DNA of 64,000 nucleotides. Source: Marilutibacter penaei. GTDB taxonomy: Bacteria > Pseudomonadota > Gammaproteobacteria > Xanthomonadales > Xanthomonadaceae. Within the stretch, counting starts at the first letter, position 1; every line of letters starts with the position of its first letter. The stretch spans positions 186,001 to 250,000 of the forward strand of contig NZ_JACHTE010000004.1 in assembly GCF_014145395.1 (NCBI RefSeq), given 5' to 3'. The notes under the pieces were generated by a model. The model worked only from the letters and a program-made list of their open reading frames with translations. It was not told the origin of the DNA and did no database searches. Position numbers and translations under genes: made by a program. This document shows positions 16,882 to 25,997 of the stretch, one piece after another.

Positions 16882-16921
16882 TTGACACATGCTGCAACGC
16901 CACACCATACTCATGCGTATG
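16882..16921 (+). promoter_or_regulatory. fadE promoter with overlapping palindromic operator
   Basis: A perfect -35 TTGACA (16882-16887) and -10 CATACT (16906-16911) are 18 bp apart. The inverted repeat CATAC-N6-GTATG (16906-16921) begins exactly on the -10 and uses the same half-site as the palindrome at 16841. Transcription would start about 135 bp before the fadE start codon. Confidence 0.7.
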
Positions 16922-17057
16922 TTAACGCGGTGCCAACCGGCCGGCACCGTCGCGCGCCGGGTCACCCGCTCTTCGCGGCGGCTGGCGCACGATTGAACGC
17001 GGCCGGGGGCGCCGAACCGTCCTTTCGCCAACGCCATACTGCTTCCGGAGTGTCGCC

Positions 17058-19535
17058 ATGAGCATCGCGATCCCCTTCCTCGTCCTGCTGGTCGTCGGCC
17101 TGTTCGCCGCGTACCACCGTCTGCGCCTGGCGGTGTGGGTCGCGGTCAGTGCCACTGCCCTCGTCGCCGCCTGGCTGCTGGGTGCCAGCGCGGCTGCGAG
17201 CATCGTCGCGGGCGTGCTGCTGGCGCTGGTGGCGGTGCCGCTGCTGGTGCCGGCGATCCGCCTGCCGCTGATCACCGCGCCGCTGCTCAAGTTCTACACG
17301 AAGATCCTGCCGCCGCTGTCCGAGACCGAGCGCGTCGCGCTGGAAGCCGGCACGGTCGGCTTCGAGGGCGAACTGTTCTCGGGCAAGCCCGACTGGAACG
17401 CGCTGCTGTCGCAGCCGCGCCCCACCCTGCGCGAGGACGAGCAGGCCTTCCTCGATGGCCCGGTCGAAGAACTGTGCAAGATGATCGACGACTGGGACAT
17501 CACGCATGTCCGCGCCGACCTGCCGCCGGAGATGTGGGACTTCATCAAGAAGAACAAGTTCTTCGGCATGATCGTGCCCAAGGAGTACGGCGGCCTGGGC
17601 TTCACCGCGCTGGGCAACCACAAGGTCATCCAGAAGCTGGCGTCGATGTCGAGCGTGGTCAGCTCCACCGTTGGCGTGCCGAACTCGCTGGGCCCGGCCG
17701 AACTGCTGATGCATTACGGCACCCAGGAGCAGAAGGACCACTACCTGCCGCGCCTGGCCGATGGCCGCGAGGTGCCGTGCTTCGGCCTGACCGGCCCGTG
17801 GGCCGGCTCCGATGCCACCTCCATCCCCGACTACGGCATCGTCACGATGGGCGAGTGGAACGGCGCACGCGTGGTTGGCGTCAAGCTCACCTTCGACAAG
17901 CGCTACATCACCCTGGCCCCGGTCGCGTCGCTGATCGGCCTGGCGTTCCGGATGTACGACCCGGACGGGATCATCGGCGACAAGCAGGACATCGGCATCA
18001 CCCTGGCGCTGGTCCCGCGCGACACCGCGGGCATCGACATCGGCCGTCGCCACTTCCCGCTCAACAGCCCCTTCCAGAACGGCCCCATCCATGGCCGCGA
18101 GGTGTTCATCCCGCTCAGCCAGCTGATCGGCGGCGAGAAGTACGCCGGCAAGGGCTGGCAGATGCTGGTCGAATGCCTGTCGATCGGACGTTCGATCACA
18201 CTGCCCTCGACCGCCAGCGGCGGCGCCAAGATGGCGGCCGTGGTCACCGGCGCGTACTCGCGCATCCGCAAGCAGTTCGGCCTGTCGATCGGGCGCTTCG
18301 AGGGCGTCGAGGAAGCGCTGGCGCGGATCGCCGGCAATGCCTATGCGGCCAGCGCGCTGTCGGAGGCCTCGGCCGCGGCGGTCGCGCGCGGCGAGCTGCC
18401 GGCGGTGCCGTCGACGATCTCCAAGTACCACTGCACGGAGATGGGCCGCGAGGCGGCCAAGGACGCCATGGACATCCACGGCGGCAAGGGCATCATCCTG
18501 GGACCCAAGAACTACCTCGGCCGCGGCTGGCAGGCCTCGCCGATCGCGATCACGGTGGAAGGCGCGAACATCATGACGCGCTCGCTGATGATCTTCGGCC
18601 AGGGCGCGATCCTCTGCCACCCATGGGTGCTGAAGGAGATGAAGGCCACCACCCTGCCCGACCCGACCGAGCGCCTGCGCGAGTTCGACCGCAACCTCTT
18701 CGGCCATATCGGCTTCGCGATCTCCAACGCGGTCCGCAGCTGGTGGTTCGGCCTCACCGGCGCGCGTTTCGGCAGCGCGCCCGGCGACGCCTACACCCGC
18801 CGCTACTATCGCAAGCTCAACCGCTATTCCGCGGCGCTCGCGCTGATGGCGGACACCTCGATGCTGCTGCTGGGCGGCAAGCTCAAGTTCAAGGAATCGC
18901 TGTCGGGCCGCCTGGGCGACGTGCTCAGCCACCTGTACATCACCAGCGCGATGCTCAAGCGCTACGAGGACGAGGGCCGGCCGGCGTCCGACCAGCCGCT
19001 GCTGGCCTGGTCGTTCCACAACAGCGTGCACAAGATGGAGATCGCCCTGTCGAGCGCGCTCCGCAACTTCCCAGTGCGACCGGTGGGTTGGCTGCTGTGG
19101 CTGCTGGTGTTCCCGTGGGGCCGCCGCGCGCAGGCGCCGAGCGACCGCCTCGGCCACAAGCTGGCGTCGCTGCTGATGTCGCCCAACGACGCGCGGGACC
19201 GCCTCGCCCGGGGCATCTTCACCACGCCGGGCGCGAACAATCCGGCCGGCCGCATCAACAGCTACCTGCCGCAGGTGGTGCTCGCGGAGCCGGTCGAACG
19301 CAAGTTCCTCAAGGCCCTGAAGAACAGCGACATCGAGGCGCTGGACTTCAAGTCGCAGCTCGACGAGGGCGTGAAGGAAGGCTGGATCACCGCCGAGGAG
19401 CGCAAGCAGCTCGAGGCGCTGCGCGAGATGACCGTCGACGCGATCTCGGTGGACGACTTCGAGTCCTGGGAGCTGCGGTCGGCCGGCTATTTCAGCGACC
19501 GCATCGAAGCCGCCGCCAAGCGCGACGCGGCGTGA
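17058..19535 (+). CDS. fadE: Acyl-CoA dehydrogenase, FadE type
   Basis: This 825-residue protein catalyses the first step of fatty-acid beta-oxidation, FAD-dependent acyl-CoA to trans-2-enoyl-CoA. It has the FadE layout: two N-terminal hydrophobic helices (about 1-75), a central acyl-CoA dehydrogenase fold (about 100-520, with FGLTGPWAGSDA and DIHGGKGIILGP), and a roughly 280-residue FadE-specific C-terminal domain. Its length is close to the E. coli enzyme (about 814). The start at 17058 follows TCCGGAG. It is probably repressed by the divergent TetR protein and ends in a strong terminator. Confidence 0.96.
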   Translation: MSIAIPFLVLLVVGLFAAYHRLRLAVWVAVSATALVAAWLLGASAAASIVAGVLLALVAVPLLVPAIRLPLITAPLLKFYTKILPPLSETERVALEAGTVGFEGELFSGKPDWNALLSQPRPTLREDEQAFLDGPVEELCKMIDDWDITHVRADLPPEMWDFIKKNKFFGMIVPKEYGGLGFTALGNHKVIQKLASMSSVVSSTVGVPNSLGPAELLMHYGTQEQKDHYLPRLADGREVPCFGLTGPWAGSDATSIPDYGIVTMGEWNGARVVGVKLTFDKRYITLAPVASLIGLAFRMYDPDGIIGDKQDIGITLALVPRDTAGIDIGRRHFPLNSPFQNGPIHGREVFIPLSQLIGGEKYAGKGWQMLVECLSIGRSITLPSTASGGAKMAAVVTGAYSRIRKQFGLSIGRFEGVEEALARIAGNAYAASALSEASAAAVARGELPAVPSTISKYHCTEMGREAAKDAMDIHGGKGIILGPKNYLGRGWQASPIAITVEGANIMTRSLMIFGQGAILCHPWVLKEMKATTLPDPTERLREFDRNLFGHIGFAISNAVRSWWFGLTGARFGSAPGDAYTRRYYRKLNRYSAALALMADTSMLLLGGKLKFKESLSGRLGDVLSHLYITSAMLKRYEDEGRPASDQPLLAWSFHNSVHKMEIALSSALRNFPVRPVGWLLWLLVFPWGRRAQAPSDRLGHKLASLLMSPNDARDRLARGIFTTPGANNPAGRINSYLPQVVLAEPVERKFLKALKNSDIEALDFKSQLDEGVKEGWITAEERKQLEALREMTVDAISVDDFESWELRSAGYFSDRIEAAAKRDAA

Positions 19536-19555
19536 TCGATACGGCAAGGACGGAG

Positions 19556-19583
19556 ACGGCGGGGCAACCCGCCGTTTCCTTTT
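19556..19583 (+). terminator. Intrinsic terminator after fadE
   Basis: A perfect 8-bp stem ACGGCGGG / CCCGCCGT with a GCAA tetraloop (19556-19575) runs directly into TTTCCTTTT. It begins 20 bp after the fadE stop. Confidence 0.85.
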
Positions 19584-19598
19584 CCGCAGGAGAAGCCC

Positions 19599-20111
19599 GT
19601 GAGCGGCAGCCCCATGACTGAGCCGAACCGCGTCGCCCCCTTGCTGGCCACTTGGCGCCGGATGCGGCGCTGGCCCGTGGGGCGCTGGCTGTTTTCGCGC
19701 GCGGTGTGCTTCAAGGCACCGTATTTCTCGACGATCGCACCGCGCTTCGAGGTGCTGGAGCCGGGGCGCTGCGAAGTGCGGATGCGCGACCGCCGCGGCG
19801 TGCACAACCATATCGGGAGTGTCCACGCGATCGCCCTGTGCAACCTAGCCGAGCTGGCCGGCGGGGTGATGCTCGACGCCAGCCTCCCGAAGGGGATGCG
19901 CTGGATCCCCAAGGGAATGGCGGTGGACTACCTGGCCAGGGCGCACGGGACGATGCACGCCGTCGCGACCCCGGGCAAGCCCATCATCGCCGCGCGCGAG
20001 GGCTACGAGCTGCCGGTCCTGGTCGAAGTGCGTGATCCGAAGGGCGTCGAGGTATTCAGGGCGGACATCACGATGTGGGTCTCGCCCCGTCCAGCCGACA
20101 TCCCGCGCTAG
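19599..20111 (+). CDS. DUF4442 hotdog-fold protein, thioesterase-like
   Basis: This 170-residue protein resembles the DUF4442 group of hotdog-fold (acyl-CoA thioesterase-like) proteins. The central helix region HNHIGSVHAIALCNLAELAG (about residues 68-87) is the family hallmark, and beta strands of the hotdog sheet follow. It may hydrolyse acyl-CoA esters, which would fit its position after fadE, but activity is unproven. The GTG start at 19599 is supported by AGGAGA 8 bases upstream; an ATG 15 bp later lacks such a site. It lies just beyond the fadE terminator, so it depends on readthrough or its own promoter. Confidence 0.8.
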   Translation: MSGSPMTEPNRVAPLLATWRRMRRWPVGRWLFSRAVCFKAPYFSTIAPRFEVLEPGRCEVRMRDRRGVHNHIGSVHAIALCNLAELAGGVMLDASLPKGMRWIPKGMAVDYLARAHGTMHAVATPGKPIIAAREGYELPVLVEVRDPKGVEVFRADITMWVSPRPADIPR

Positions 20112-20692
20112 GGCGCGATCCGGCCATGGCGTGTCTCGCGATCCAGGCGACGATCCGCCTCGTGGAAGCGTGACAGCAGGTCGCGGGCCGCACGGTCGAT
20201 GCGCTTGCGCGAACCGGCGCACGGGATCGGCTCGTCCATGTCCGCCAGCATGCCGTCGAGCGCATGGGGCGCGGCCAGTGCATTCGCGCGATGCAGATCC
20301 TCGTGGTCGCGCAGACGGCCGTACAGTGCGTCCCACTCCCGTCGCAGGCCGGCACTGGCCTCCGACCTGCCGGTCCATTCCGGCAATTGCATCTTCAACT
20401 CGATCCGGACCTGGTATCCGCCCACCTGGCACTCCCCATCCTTCAACGGATACGTGTCCCAGCTCCAAGTGACGTACCAGCGCGTGAAACCGCTGTACGC
20501 CCGGCCGCTCACCAGGTCACGCGGTCCATGCACCTGCATCGCGGCATGCCATTGCCGCGCGTTGTCGCCATCGATCGGATAGTGCTCGAGCGTCTCATGG
20601 AGGTGGACACCATCGGACGCCATCACCGGCAAGGCAATCAGTCCGATTCCGAGCATGCCCAGCCGGCGCCTCCTGCGCCTGTGCAAGCTCAT
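20108..20692 (-). CDS. DUF922-type secreted protein with HExxH motif
   Basis: This 194-residue protein has a basic N-terminus and a hydrophobic stretch (about 12-26) that reads as a signal peptide, then a domain resembling DUF922 (predicted secreted Zn-dependent protease). The motif H130-E-D-L-H134 fits a zinc HExxH site. Its start codon overlaps the stop of the upstream epimerase gene (ATGA at 20689-20692), so translation is probably coupled. Proteolytic activity is predicted only from the motif. It converges with the DUF4442 gene and overlaps it by 4 bp. Confidence 0.75.
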   Translation of the reverse strand: MSLHRRRRRRLGMLGIGLIALPVMASDGVHLHETLEHYPIDGDNARQWHAAMQVHGPRDLVSGRAYSGFTRWYVTWSWDTYPLKDGECQVGGYQVRIELKMQLPEWTGRSEASAGLRREWDALYGRLRDHEDLHRANALAAPHALDGMLADMDEPIPCAGSRKRIDRAARDLLSRFHEADRRLDRETRHGRIAP

Positions 20693-21810
20693 CCCTCGCG
20701 CGAGGAGGTGTGCCAGGCATCCAGCACTTCGCGTTCCCGGCCTGGCGCCAGACCCGCCTTGAGGTTTGTGCGACGCGACTCCGGCTGCGCGCGCCACCAA
20801 GCCAGCGTATCGCCTACGGTCGCTTCGAGCGGCCGATACCGCAGGCCCGCCTCCTCGGCGCGAACCGTGCGGGTGCGCCCGAAGCCGGCATACTCTCCCT
20901 GCGCCGGGATCCAAACGGGCATGTCCGCCCACGGCCTCACCTGTTGCGCTTCCAGGAAACCGGCGGGGACCCAGGTCACGGTCGCACGGGTGCCTGCTGC
21001 GGCAAGACTGGCATCGAGCAGGTCGCCCATGGTCAGCGAGCCGGCGGGCGCATCGGCATTGAAGATCCCCGTGGTGCGCTGTTCGAGCAGGTGCAGCAGG
21101 AAGGCCGCCAGGTCGCGCACGTCGATGAACTGGGTCGGGTCCGCGGCCGAACCGGGTGCGAGGATTTCGCCACCACGGTCGGCACGCGCGGGCCAGTAGG
21201 TGAAACGGTCGGTGGTGTCCCCCGGGCCGACGATGAGCCCCGGCCGGACCACCGTGGTGCGACCGGGCATCGCGGCCTCGGCGGCCTTCTCGCACAGCGC
21301 CTTGAGGCCGCCATACGTCTCGCCATTCACCTCGGTGACCGTGGGGTCCGGCAACTCGATCAGTGCGCCGGTTTCGTCGAGGTCGGGAATGTCGTTGCGG
21401 GCATTGACGGAGACCGTCGACACCACGAGGTACCGGTCGACCCGCGGACCCAGCAGCGTCACCGAACGGGTCACATCGGCCGGGAGGTACGCGGAGGTGT
21501 CCAGCACGACGTCCCAACGCTGGTCGCCCTCCAGCGCCGACAGGTCGGTCTTGCGGTCGCCCTGCAGCTGCTCGATCTCGGCGTAACGGGGGTCCGAGAA
21601 ACGCTCCGGATTCGTCCTGCCTCGATTGAACAGGGTGAGGCGATGGCCCGCCGACAAGGCGGCTTCGACGAAGTGGGGCCCGAGGAAGCCGGTACCACCC
21701 ATGACGAGGATGCGCATCGGCGTGTTCGCCGTGGCCTTCCCTGCCCACGCGGGCATCGCCAGTCCCGCCACCACGCCCAGTCCCGCCTTGATCACGTCGC
21801 GTCGCTTCAT
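20689..21810 (-). CDS. Tat-exported NAD-dependent epimerase/dehydratase family protein
   Basis: This 373-residue short-chain dehydrogenase/reductase of the extended type has the nucleotide-binding GGTGFLGPHFVE motif about 30 residues after a twin-arginine signal (R3-R4-D-V-I-K, then a hydrophobic stretch ending AWAGKATA). Later features include YGGLKALCEKAA in the catalytic Tyr-x-x-x-Lys position and a C-terminal epimerase substrate domain. Periplasmic export of a Rossmann-fold enzyme is unusual and depends on folding with NAD(P) before Tat transport. The start at 21810 has a GGGAGGA site. It is the second gene of a minus-strand run. Confidence 0.85.
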   Translation of the reverse strand: MKRRDVIKAGLGVVAGLAMPAWAGKATANTPMRILVMGGTGFLGPHFVEAALSAGHRLTLFNRGRTNPERFSDPRYAEIEQLQGDRKTDLSALEGDQRWDVVLDTSAYLPADVTRSVTLLGPRVDRYLVVSTVSVNARNDIPDLDETGALIELPDPTVTEVNGETYGGLKALCEKAAEAAMPGRTTVVRPGLIVGPGDTTDRFTYWPARADRGGEILAPGSAADPTQFIDVRDLAAFLLHLLEQRTTGIFNADAPAGSLTMGDLLDASLAAAGTRATVTWVPAGFLEAQQVRPWADMPVWIPAQGEYAGFGRTRTVRAEEAGLRYRPLEATVGDTLAWWRAQPESRRTNLKAGLAPGREREVLDAWHTSSREG

Positions 21811-21874
21811 CGCCTGGTCCTCCCGTTGTCCCGGCACTCTGCGCCGCTCCGGCGGCGGCGCCATGCGCCGTTGG

Positions 21875-23257
21875 TCACGATGACCTCCGGCTCGACGGCA
21901 GCTTGCGCTGCTCGCGGATCACGCTCGCCGCCGCGAACACCAGCCCCGCCGCCACGCCCATCCCGGCGATGAAGACAGCCCGGCTCCCGAACAGCGCCAG
22001 CCACTTGTGCAACCACACGAAGCTGAGGTCGCCGGCGCGGTAGACCACGGTATCGACGACAGCCTTGGCCTTGTAACGTGCCTCGCGGTCCACGCGCGTA
22101 TAGATCGTCTCCCGCCCCGGCTTGGCCAGGGAAAACTCCCCGGCGCGCGTGGCGATCTGTGTCAGTGCGACCAGCAGCGGCATGGGGGACAGTGCCAGCA
22201 ACGCATAGCCGCACAGGATCGCGAAAGCCGGGATGAGCAGGGCCGGAGCGACACCGTGCCGGCGCAGCAGCCAGCGCGTCACCAGTACCTGCACCAGCAG
22301 GGTGAGTGCGTTCACCGCGCCGTCGATGATCGAGTAGTAGCGCGCGGCGTCGCGGGCATCCGGGTAGAACGTCCGCACGATCGCCGCCTGCTCGTTGTAC
22401 AGCAGGGTGCCCACGCCCACGCCGAAGAACATGATCAGTGCAAGGCCGCGCAGCAGCGGATCGGTCGCAACGCGGCGCAGGCCCGCCAGCATCGAACCGC
22501 CCATCGCGCGCTCCCCGCTGGCATCGTGGTGCATGCGTTCGCGCCGGCGCGCCCAGTGTCCGAGCTTGAGGATGCACAACAGGCAGACCGCCAGGAAGGC
22601 GACCGACACCAGCAGCAGGTTCGCGACGCCGATTCGCCCCACCAGGATGGTGGTCAGCAGCGGCCCGACCAGTGCCCCGATCGTGCCCCCCGCACCGATG
22701 TACCCGTAGAAGGACTTTGCCTGCGTGTCGTCGAACACGTCGGCCATGAAACTCCAGAACACGGTGACCGCGAACATGTTGAACACCGCGACCCAGATGA
22801 AGAACAGGCCGCCGCGCCCCGGAACCTCATGCTGGAATATCCAATGGAATCCCAGCAGGCAGGCGATGAAGAACAGGTAGACCACGGGCAGGAACACGCG
22901 ACGCGGGTAGCGCGCGACAAGTGCGCCATACACGGGCTGCAGCAGGACCATCGCCACGAAGGTGAAGCTGAAGAGCACCTGCAGGACATAGTCGCCCAGT
23001 GCGAAGCCCCGCGCTGCCGCCCAGTCGACCCAGGCGACGGGAAACACCGCCTGCGCGCTGCTGGACGCACCCATCGCATCCCGCACCGGCCGCAGCACGT
23101 AGTAGCCGCACAGCAGGCTGAAGAAGTACAGCAGGGACCACAGCAGGGGTGGCGTGGCGCCCAGCATCCCGCGGAAGCGGCGCACCCGGACGCGTACGCC
23201 GCTGCCTGCGCCGTCAGACACGATATCTGCCATCGAATGCCCGAGCCCCCGTGCCAT
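21875..23257 (-). CDS. NTP/NDP exchange transporter-like (MFS-fold) membrane protein
   Basis: This inner-membrane protein of about 460 residues has 11-12 predicted helices. The first helix with YFFSLLCGYYVLRPVRDAMG is characteristic of the ATP/ADP-translocase-like (Npt/TlcC-related) family found in free-living bacteria. Substrates in free-living members are not established. Starts at 23257 (Met-Ala-Arg-Gly) and 23233 (Met-Ala-Asp-Ile) are both possible and neither ribosome site is strong. The C-terminus is rich in Arg/Ser. It lies between the epimerase gene and the M48 protease gene on the same strand, with gaps of 64 bp (epimerase side) and 140 bp (protease side). Confidence 0.8.
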   Translation of the reverse strand: MARGLGHSMADIVSDGAGSGVRVRVRRFRGMLGATPPLLWSLLYFFSLLCGYYVLRPVRDAMGASSSAQAVFPVAWVDWAAARGFALGDYVLQVLFSFTFVAMVLLQPVYGALVARYPRRVFLPVVYLFFIACLLGFHWIFQHEVPGRGGLFFIWVAVFNMFAVTVFWSFMADVFDDTQAKSFYGYIGAGGTIGALVGPLLTTILVGRIGVANLLLVSVAFLAVCLLCILKLGHWARRRERMHHDASGERAMGGSMLAGLRRVATDPLLRGLALIMFFGVGVGTLLYNEQAAIVRTFYPDARDAARYYSIIDGAVNALTLLVQVLVTRWLLRRHGVAPALLIPAFAILCGYALLALSPMPLLVALTQIATRAGEFSLAKPGRETIYTRVDREARYKAKAVVDTVVYRAGDLSFVWLHKWLALFGSRAVFIAGMGVAAGLVFAAASVIREQRKLPSSRRSS

Positions 23258-23397
23258 CACGCCCCCGCTTCCGGTACCGATGTCGTGCGTCCCGGGACGA
23301 TGGTAGCGCTCCCATACGACGGCGACATACATCCGGCACGGCATGCCGACGGCAGGACTGGACCACGCAGCTCACCGGTGCCTCGCCGTCCTGGGGC

Positions 23398-25296
23398 TCA
23401 GTCGCCCTTCGCACCCAGCATGGGCGGCAACGGGCAGTGCAGCACGCCGCAGATCGTCCTGAGCAGCTCGGCTTCGGCAACGCTCACGCGCCCGTCGTGT
23501 ACGATCGCTTCTGCGATGGCCTCGACCATGACCTGCTTCGCCAGCGGGTCCAGCGCATCCAGCGGTTGCCAGACGGCGTCCAGGGCGGCGACCCCATCGG
23601 CCGGCGGCGCATAGGGCAGGTGGTCGCGGGGCAGCACGCGATTCAGCCCCGCCAGATACGCGCGGCGCGCACTGGCCTCGTCGGCGTGGCCGGCCTGCGC
23701 CACGACCGACAGCAACACCTGGAACTCCCGCTTGACGCCCGGCGTCCGCTTGCGTCCCACCTGTGCGTAACGCGCGGGATCCAGCGACTCCCGCACCTGT
23801 ACGGTGAGGAGCCTCGCCAGGCAATACTCGAACAGGCTGACCTCCCCGTCCGCGTGGATCACGGCGTTGCTGGCATCGAGGAACTGTTCGAGTTCGGGAC
23901 GCGGACGCAGCCGCAGGACCGGGAACGCAAGCGATGCCAGCGGCAGGCGAAGTGCCGGATGCAGGTCGCGCAGGCTGTCCTCGCGCAGGTAGCGGGCGCG
24001 TTCGGCCACCACGCGTCCAAGCCGCTCCGAGATCGCTCGCACCTGCCCGGCCGCGACCTCCGCTCGATCGTCCATCAACAGGCCGAGCAACAGGGGCACC
24101 ACGCTTTCACGGTCGCTCGCCAGCGCACGCAAGGCAGGCGGCATGGCGCCGACCAGCGTATCGGCACGCCGGTAGTCGTCCGAACCCGGGTGCGCCACCT
24201 GCGCGGAGACATGGTCGGGGCGCAGCACCTGCTCGGCACCCCGGGCCTGCAGCCGTTCCTGAGCGGCGGGGGGCGCGAAGCCCATCTGCACGTCTTCCTC
24301 CAGGCCCATCGGCGGCGACGCGGCCCAGCGCCGGGACAGTGCATCCAGCCCCTTCTCGTCGAATCCCGGCTCGAGCGCGCGAATGCGTTCGACCAGCGGC
24401 GGATGGGTGGCGAAGAGACCGCGGAATCCCACGCCGTCGCCGAACAGCATGTGGCTGACCTCCTCCGCCTCCGCACGGGCCACGAGGCGGGACCCGTCAT
24501 GCAGGCCACCGATCTTCTTCAGCGCGCCGGCGAGCCCGGCGGTCTGGCGGGTGAACTGCACGGCCGACGCATCGGCCAGGCGCTCGCGGCTGCGGCTGAC
24601 GCCCGCCTTGATCATGCGCCCGAAGAACAGGCCGATCGAACCGATCAACATCGCCGCCAGCGCGGCGACGATCACCGCCACCGCGCCTTCGCGCCGCCCC
24701 GCGTAGTGGCCATGGACCATGACCTTGCGGCCGATGAGGGCGATCATCATGATGCCGAACAGCACGCCGACAAGGCGGATGTTCAGGCGCATGTCGCCGT
24801 TGAGGATATGGCTGAACTCGTGGGCGATGACGCCCTGCAGTTCGTCGCGGTTGAGCCGGTCGAGCGCGCCCCGGGTCACCGCGACCACCGCGTCGGACGG
24901 GGAATAACCGGCGGCGAACGCATTGATCGCGGCTTCGTGCTCGAGCACGTAGAGCTTCGGCACCGGAACGCCGGACGCGATCGCGATCTCCTCCACCACG
25001 TTGCGCAGCCGGCGCAGGTTGAGGTCGCGGGTGTCTTCGGGCACCGGCACGCCGCCCAGCTGCAATGCCACCGACTCACCCCCTCCTCCCAGCGAGGCGA
25101 TGCGATACAGCGACCCCAGGCCGATCACACCCAGCGTCACCAGGCTGGTGACCAGCATCAGGCCCGGCGACGCTCCGGCGACCACCGCCACCGCCACGTC
25201 CACCGCCAGCACGATCCCGAGGACCGCCAGCGCGAACAGGACGACCAGCCGGGTCGAGCCGCGTCGCGCTGCGGCCTGTTGCTCGAAGAAGTTCAT
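23398..25296 (-). CDS. M48 family membrane metallopeptidase (HtpX-like) with long C-terminal domain
   Basis: This 632-residue protein begins with two membrane helices (about 17-63), then an M48 zinc protease domain with H159-E-F-S-H163 and further helices around 175-240. The SRERLADASAVQFT segment supplies the third zinc ligand region. Typical HtpX ends near residue 290; here about 300 more residues follow, with a TerB-like helical segment (EQFLDASNAVIHADGEVSLFEYCLARLL). It starts 22 bp after lemA, and LemA-M48 pairs are common. A role in membrane protein quality control is inferred. Confidence 0.9.
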   Translation of the reverse strand: MNFFEQQAAARRGSTRLVVLFALAVLGIVLAVDVAVAVVAGASPGLMLVTSLVTLGVIGLGSLYRIASLGGGGESVALQLGGVPVPEDTRDLNLRRLRNVVEEIAIASGVPVPKLYVLEHEAAINAFAAGYSPSDAVVAVTRGALDRLNRDELQGVIAHEFSHILNGDMRLNIRLVGVLFGIMMIALIGRKVMVHGHYAGRREGAVAVIVAALAAMLIGSIGLFFGRMIKAGVSRSRERLADASAVQFTRQTAGLAGALKKIGGLHDGSRLVARAEAEEVSHMLFGDGVGFRGLFATHPPLVERIRALEPGFDEKGLDALSRRWAASPPMGLEEDVQMGFAPPAAQERLQARGAEQVLRPDHVSAQVAHPGSDDYRRADTLVGAMPPALRALASDRESVVPLLLGLLMDDRAEVAAGQVRAISERLGRVVAERARYLREDSLRDLHPALRLPLASLAFPVLRLRPRPELEQFLDASNAVIHADGEVSLFEYCLARLLTVQVRESLDPARYAQVGRKRTPGVKREFQVLLSVVAQAGHADEASARRAYLAGLNRVLPRDHLPYAPPADGVAALDAVWQPLDALDPLAKQVMVEAIAEAIVHDGRVSVAEAELLRTICGVLHCPLPPMLGAKGD

Positions 25297-25318
25297 GCCG
25301 GCAGCGCGACCGCGTGGA

Positions 25319-25912
25319 TCAGAACTGGACCTTCGGAGCCTCGCGCACCTCGGCACGGTCCGCCGGGATGTCCAGCAGCGCGGCGGGCTCGAAGTTGAAC
25401 ATGCCGGCCACCACGCTCGAGGGGAACACCTCGCGCTTGTTGTTGTAGGCCATCACGCTGTCGTTGTAGGCCTGCCGTGCGAAGGCGACCTTGTTCTCCG
25501 TGCTGGTCAGCTCTTCGGTGAGCTGCATCATGTTCTGGCTGGCCTTGAGTTCCGGATAAGCCTCGACGGTCACCATGAGGCGACCCAGCGCGCCTTCGAG
25601 CATGCCCTGCGAACGGGACAGCTCCGCCATCGCCGACGGATCGCCGGGCGAGGCCTTGGCCGCCGCCAGGCCCGCCTGGGCCGCGTTACGCGCCGCGGTC
25701 ACGGCCTCGAGCGTCTCACGCTCGTGCGACAGGTAGGCCTTGGCGGTCTCGACCAGGTTGGGAATCAGGTCGAAGCGGCGCTGCAGCTGCACGTCGATCT
25801 GCGCGAATGCATTCCTGAACGCGTTGCGTGCGCGGACCAGCCCGTTGTAGATGCCGACCGCCCAGAACGCCACGACCGCCAACAACACGAGCAGAATCAG
25901 GAAACCCGTCAT
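25319..25912 (-). CDS. lemA: LemA family protein
   Basis: This 197-residue protein has one N-terminal membrane helix (about 3-22) and a LemA coiled-coil bundle (about 30-180), with the family strings RRFDLIPNLVETAKAY and AYNDSVMAYNNKREVFPSS. LemA proteins are cytoplasmic-membrane anchored and of unclear function, often beside M48 proteases as here. Two ATGs lie 6 bp apart (25918 and 25912); GGGAGG is about 7 bases before the second but touches the first, so 25912 is chosen. It is the first gene of the lemA-M48 unit. Confidence 0.93.
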   Translation of the reverse strand: MTGFLILLVLLAVVAFWAVGIYNGLVRARNAFRNAFAQIDVQLQRRFDLIPNLVETAKAYLSHERETLEAVTAARNAAQAGLAAAKASPGDPSAMAELSRSQGMLEGALGRLMVTVEAYPELKASQNMMQLTEELTSTENKVAFARQAYNDSVMAYNNKREVFPSSVVAGMFNFEPAALLDIPADRAEVREAPKVQF

Positions 25913-25997
25913 GAACATCCCTCCCAGTGGCTTGAAACCCCGGCCGGGGTCAGCGCAGAATCGTTTGTACTTCCAGCATACGCAGGCCCTGCGAACG

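Noticed and set aside
16962-19826. 954-codon open frame antisense to fadE
   Set aside because: Shadow frame; fadE on the other strand has full-length domain evidence and a promoter.
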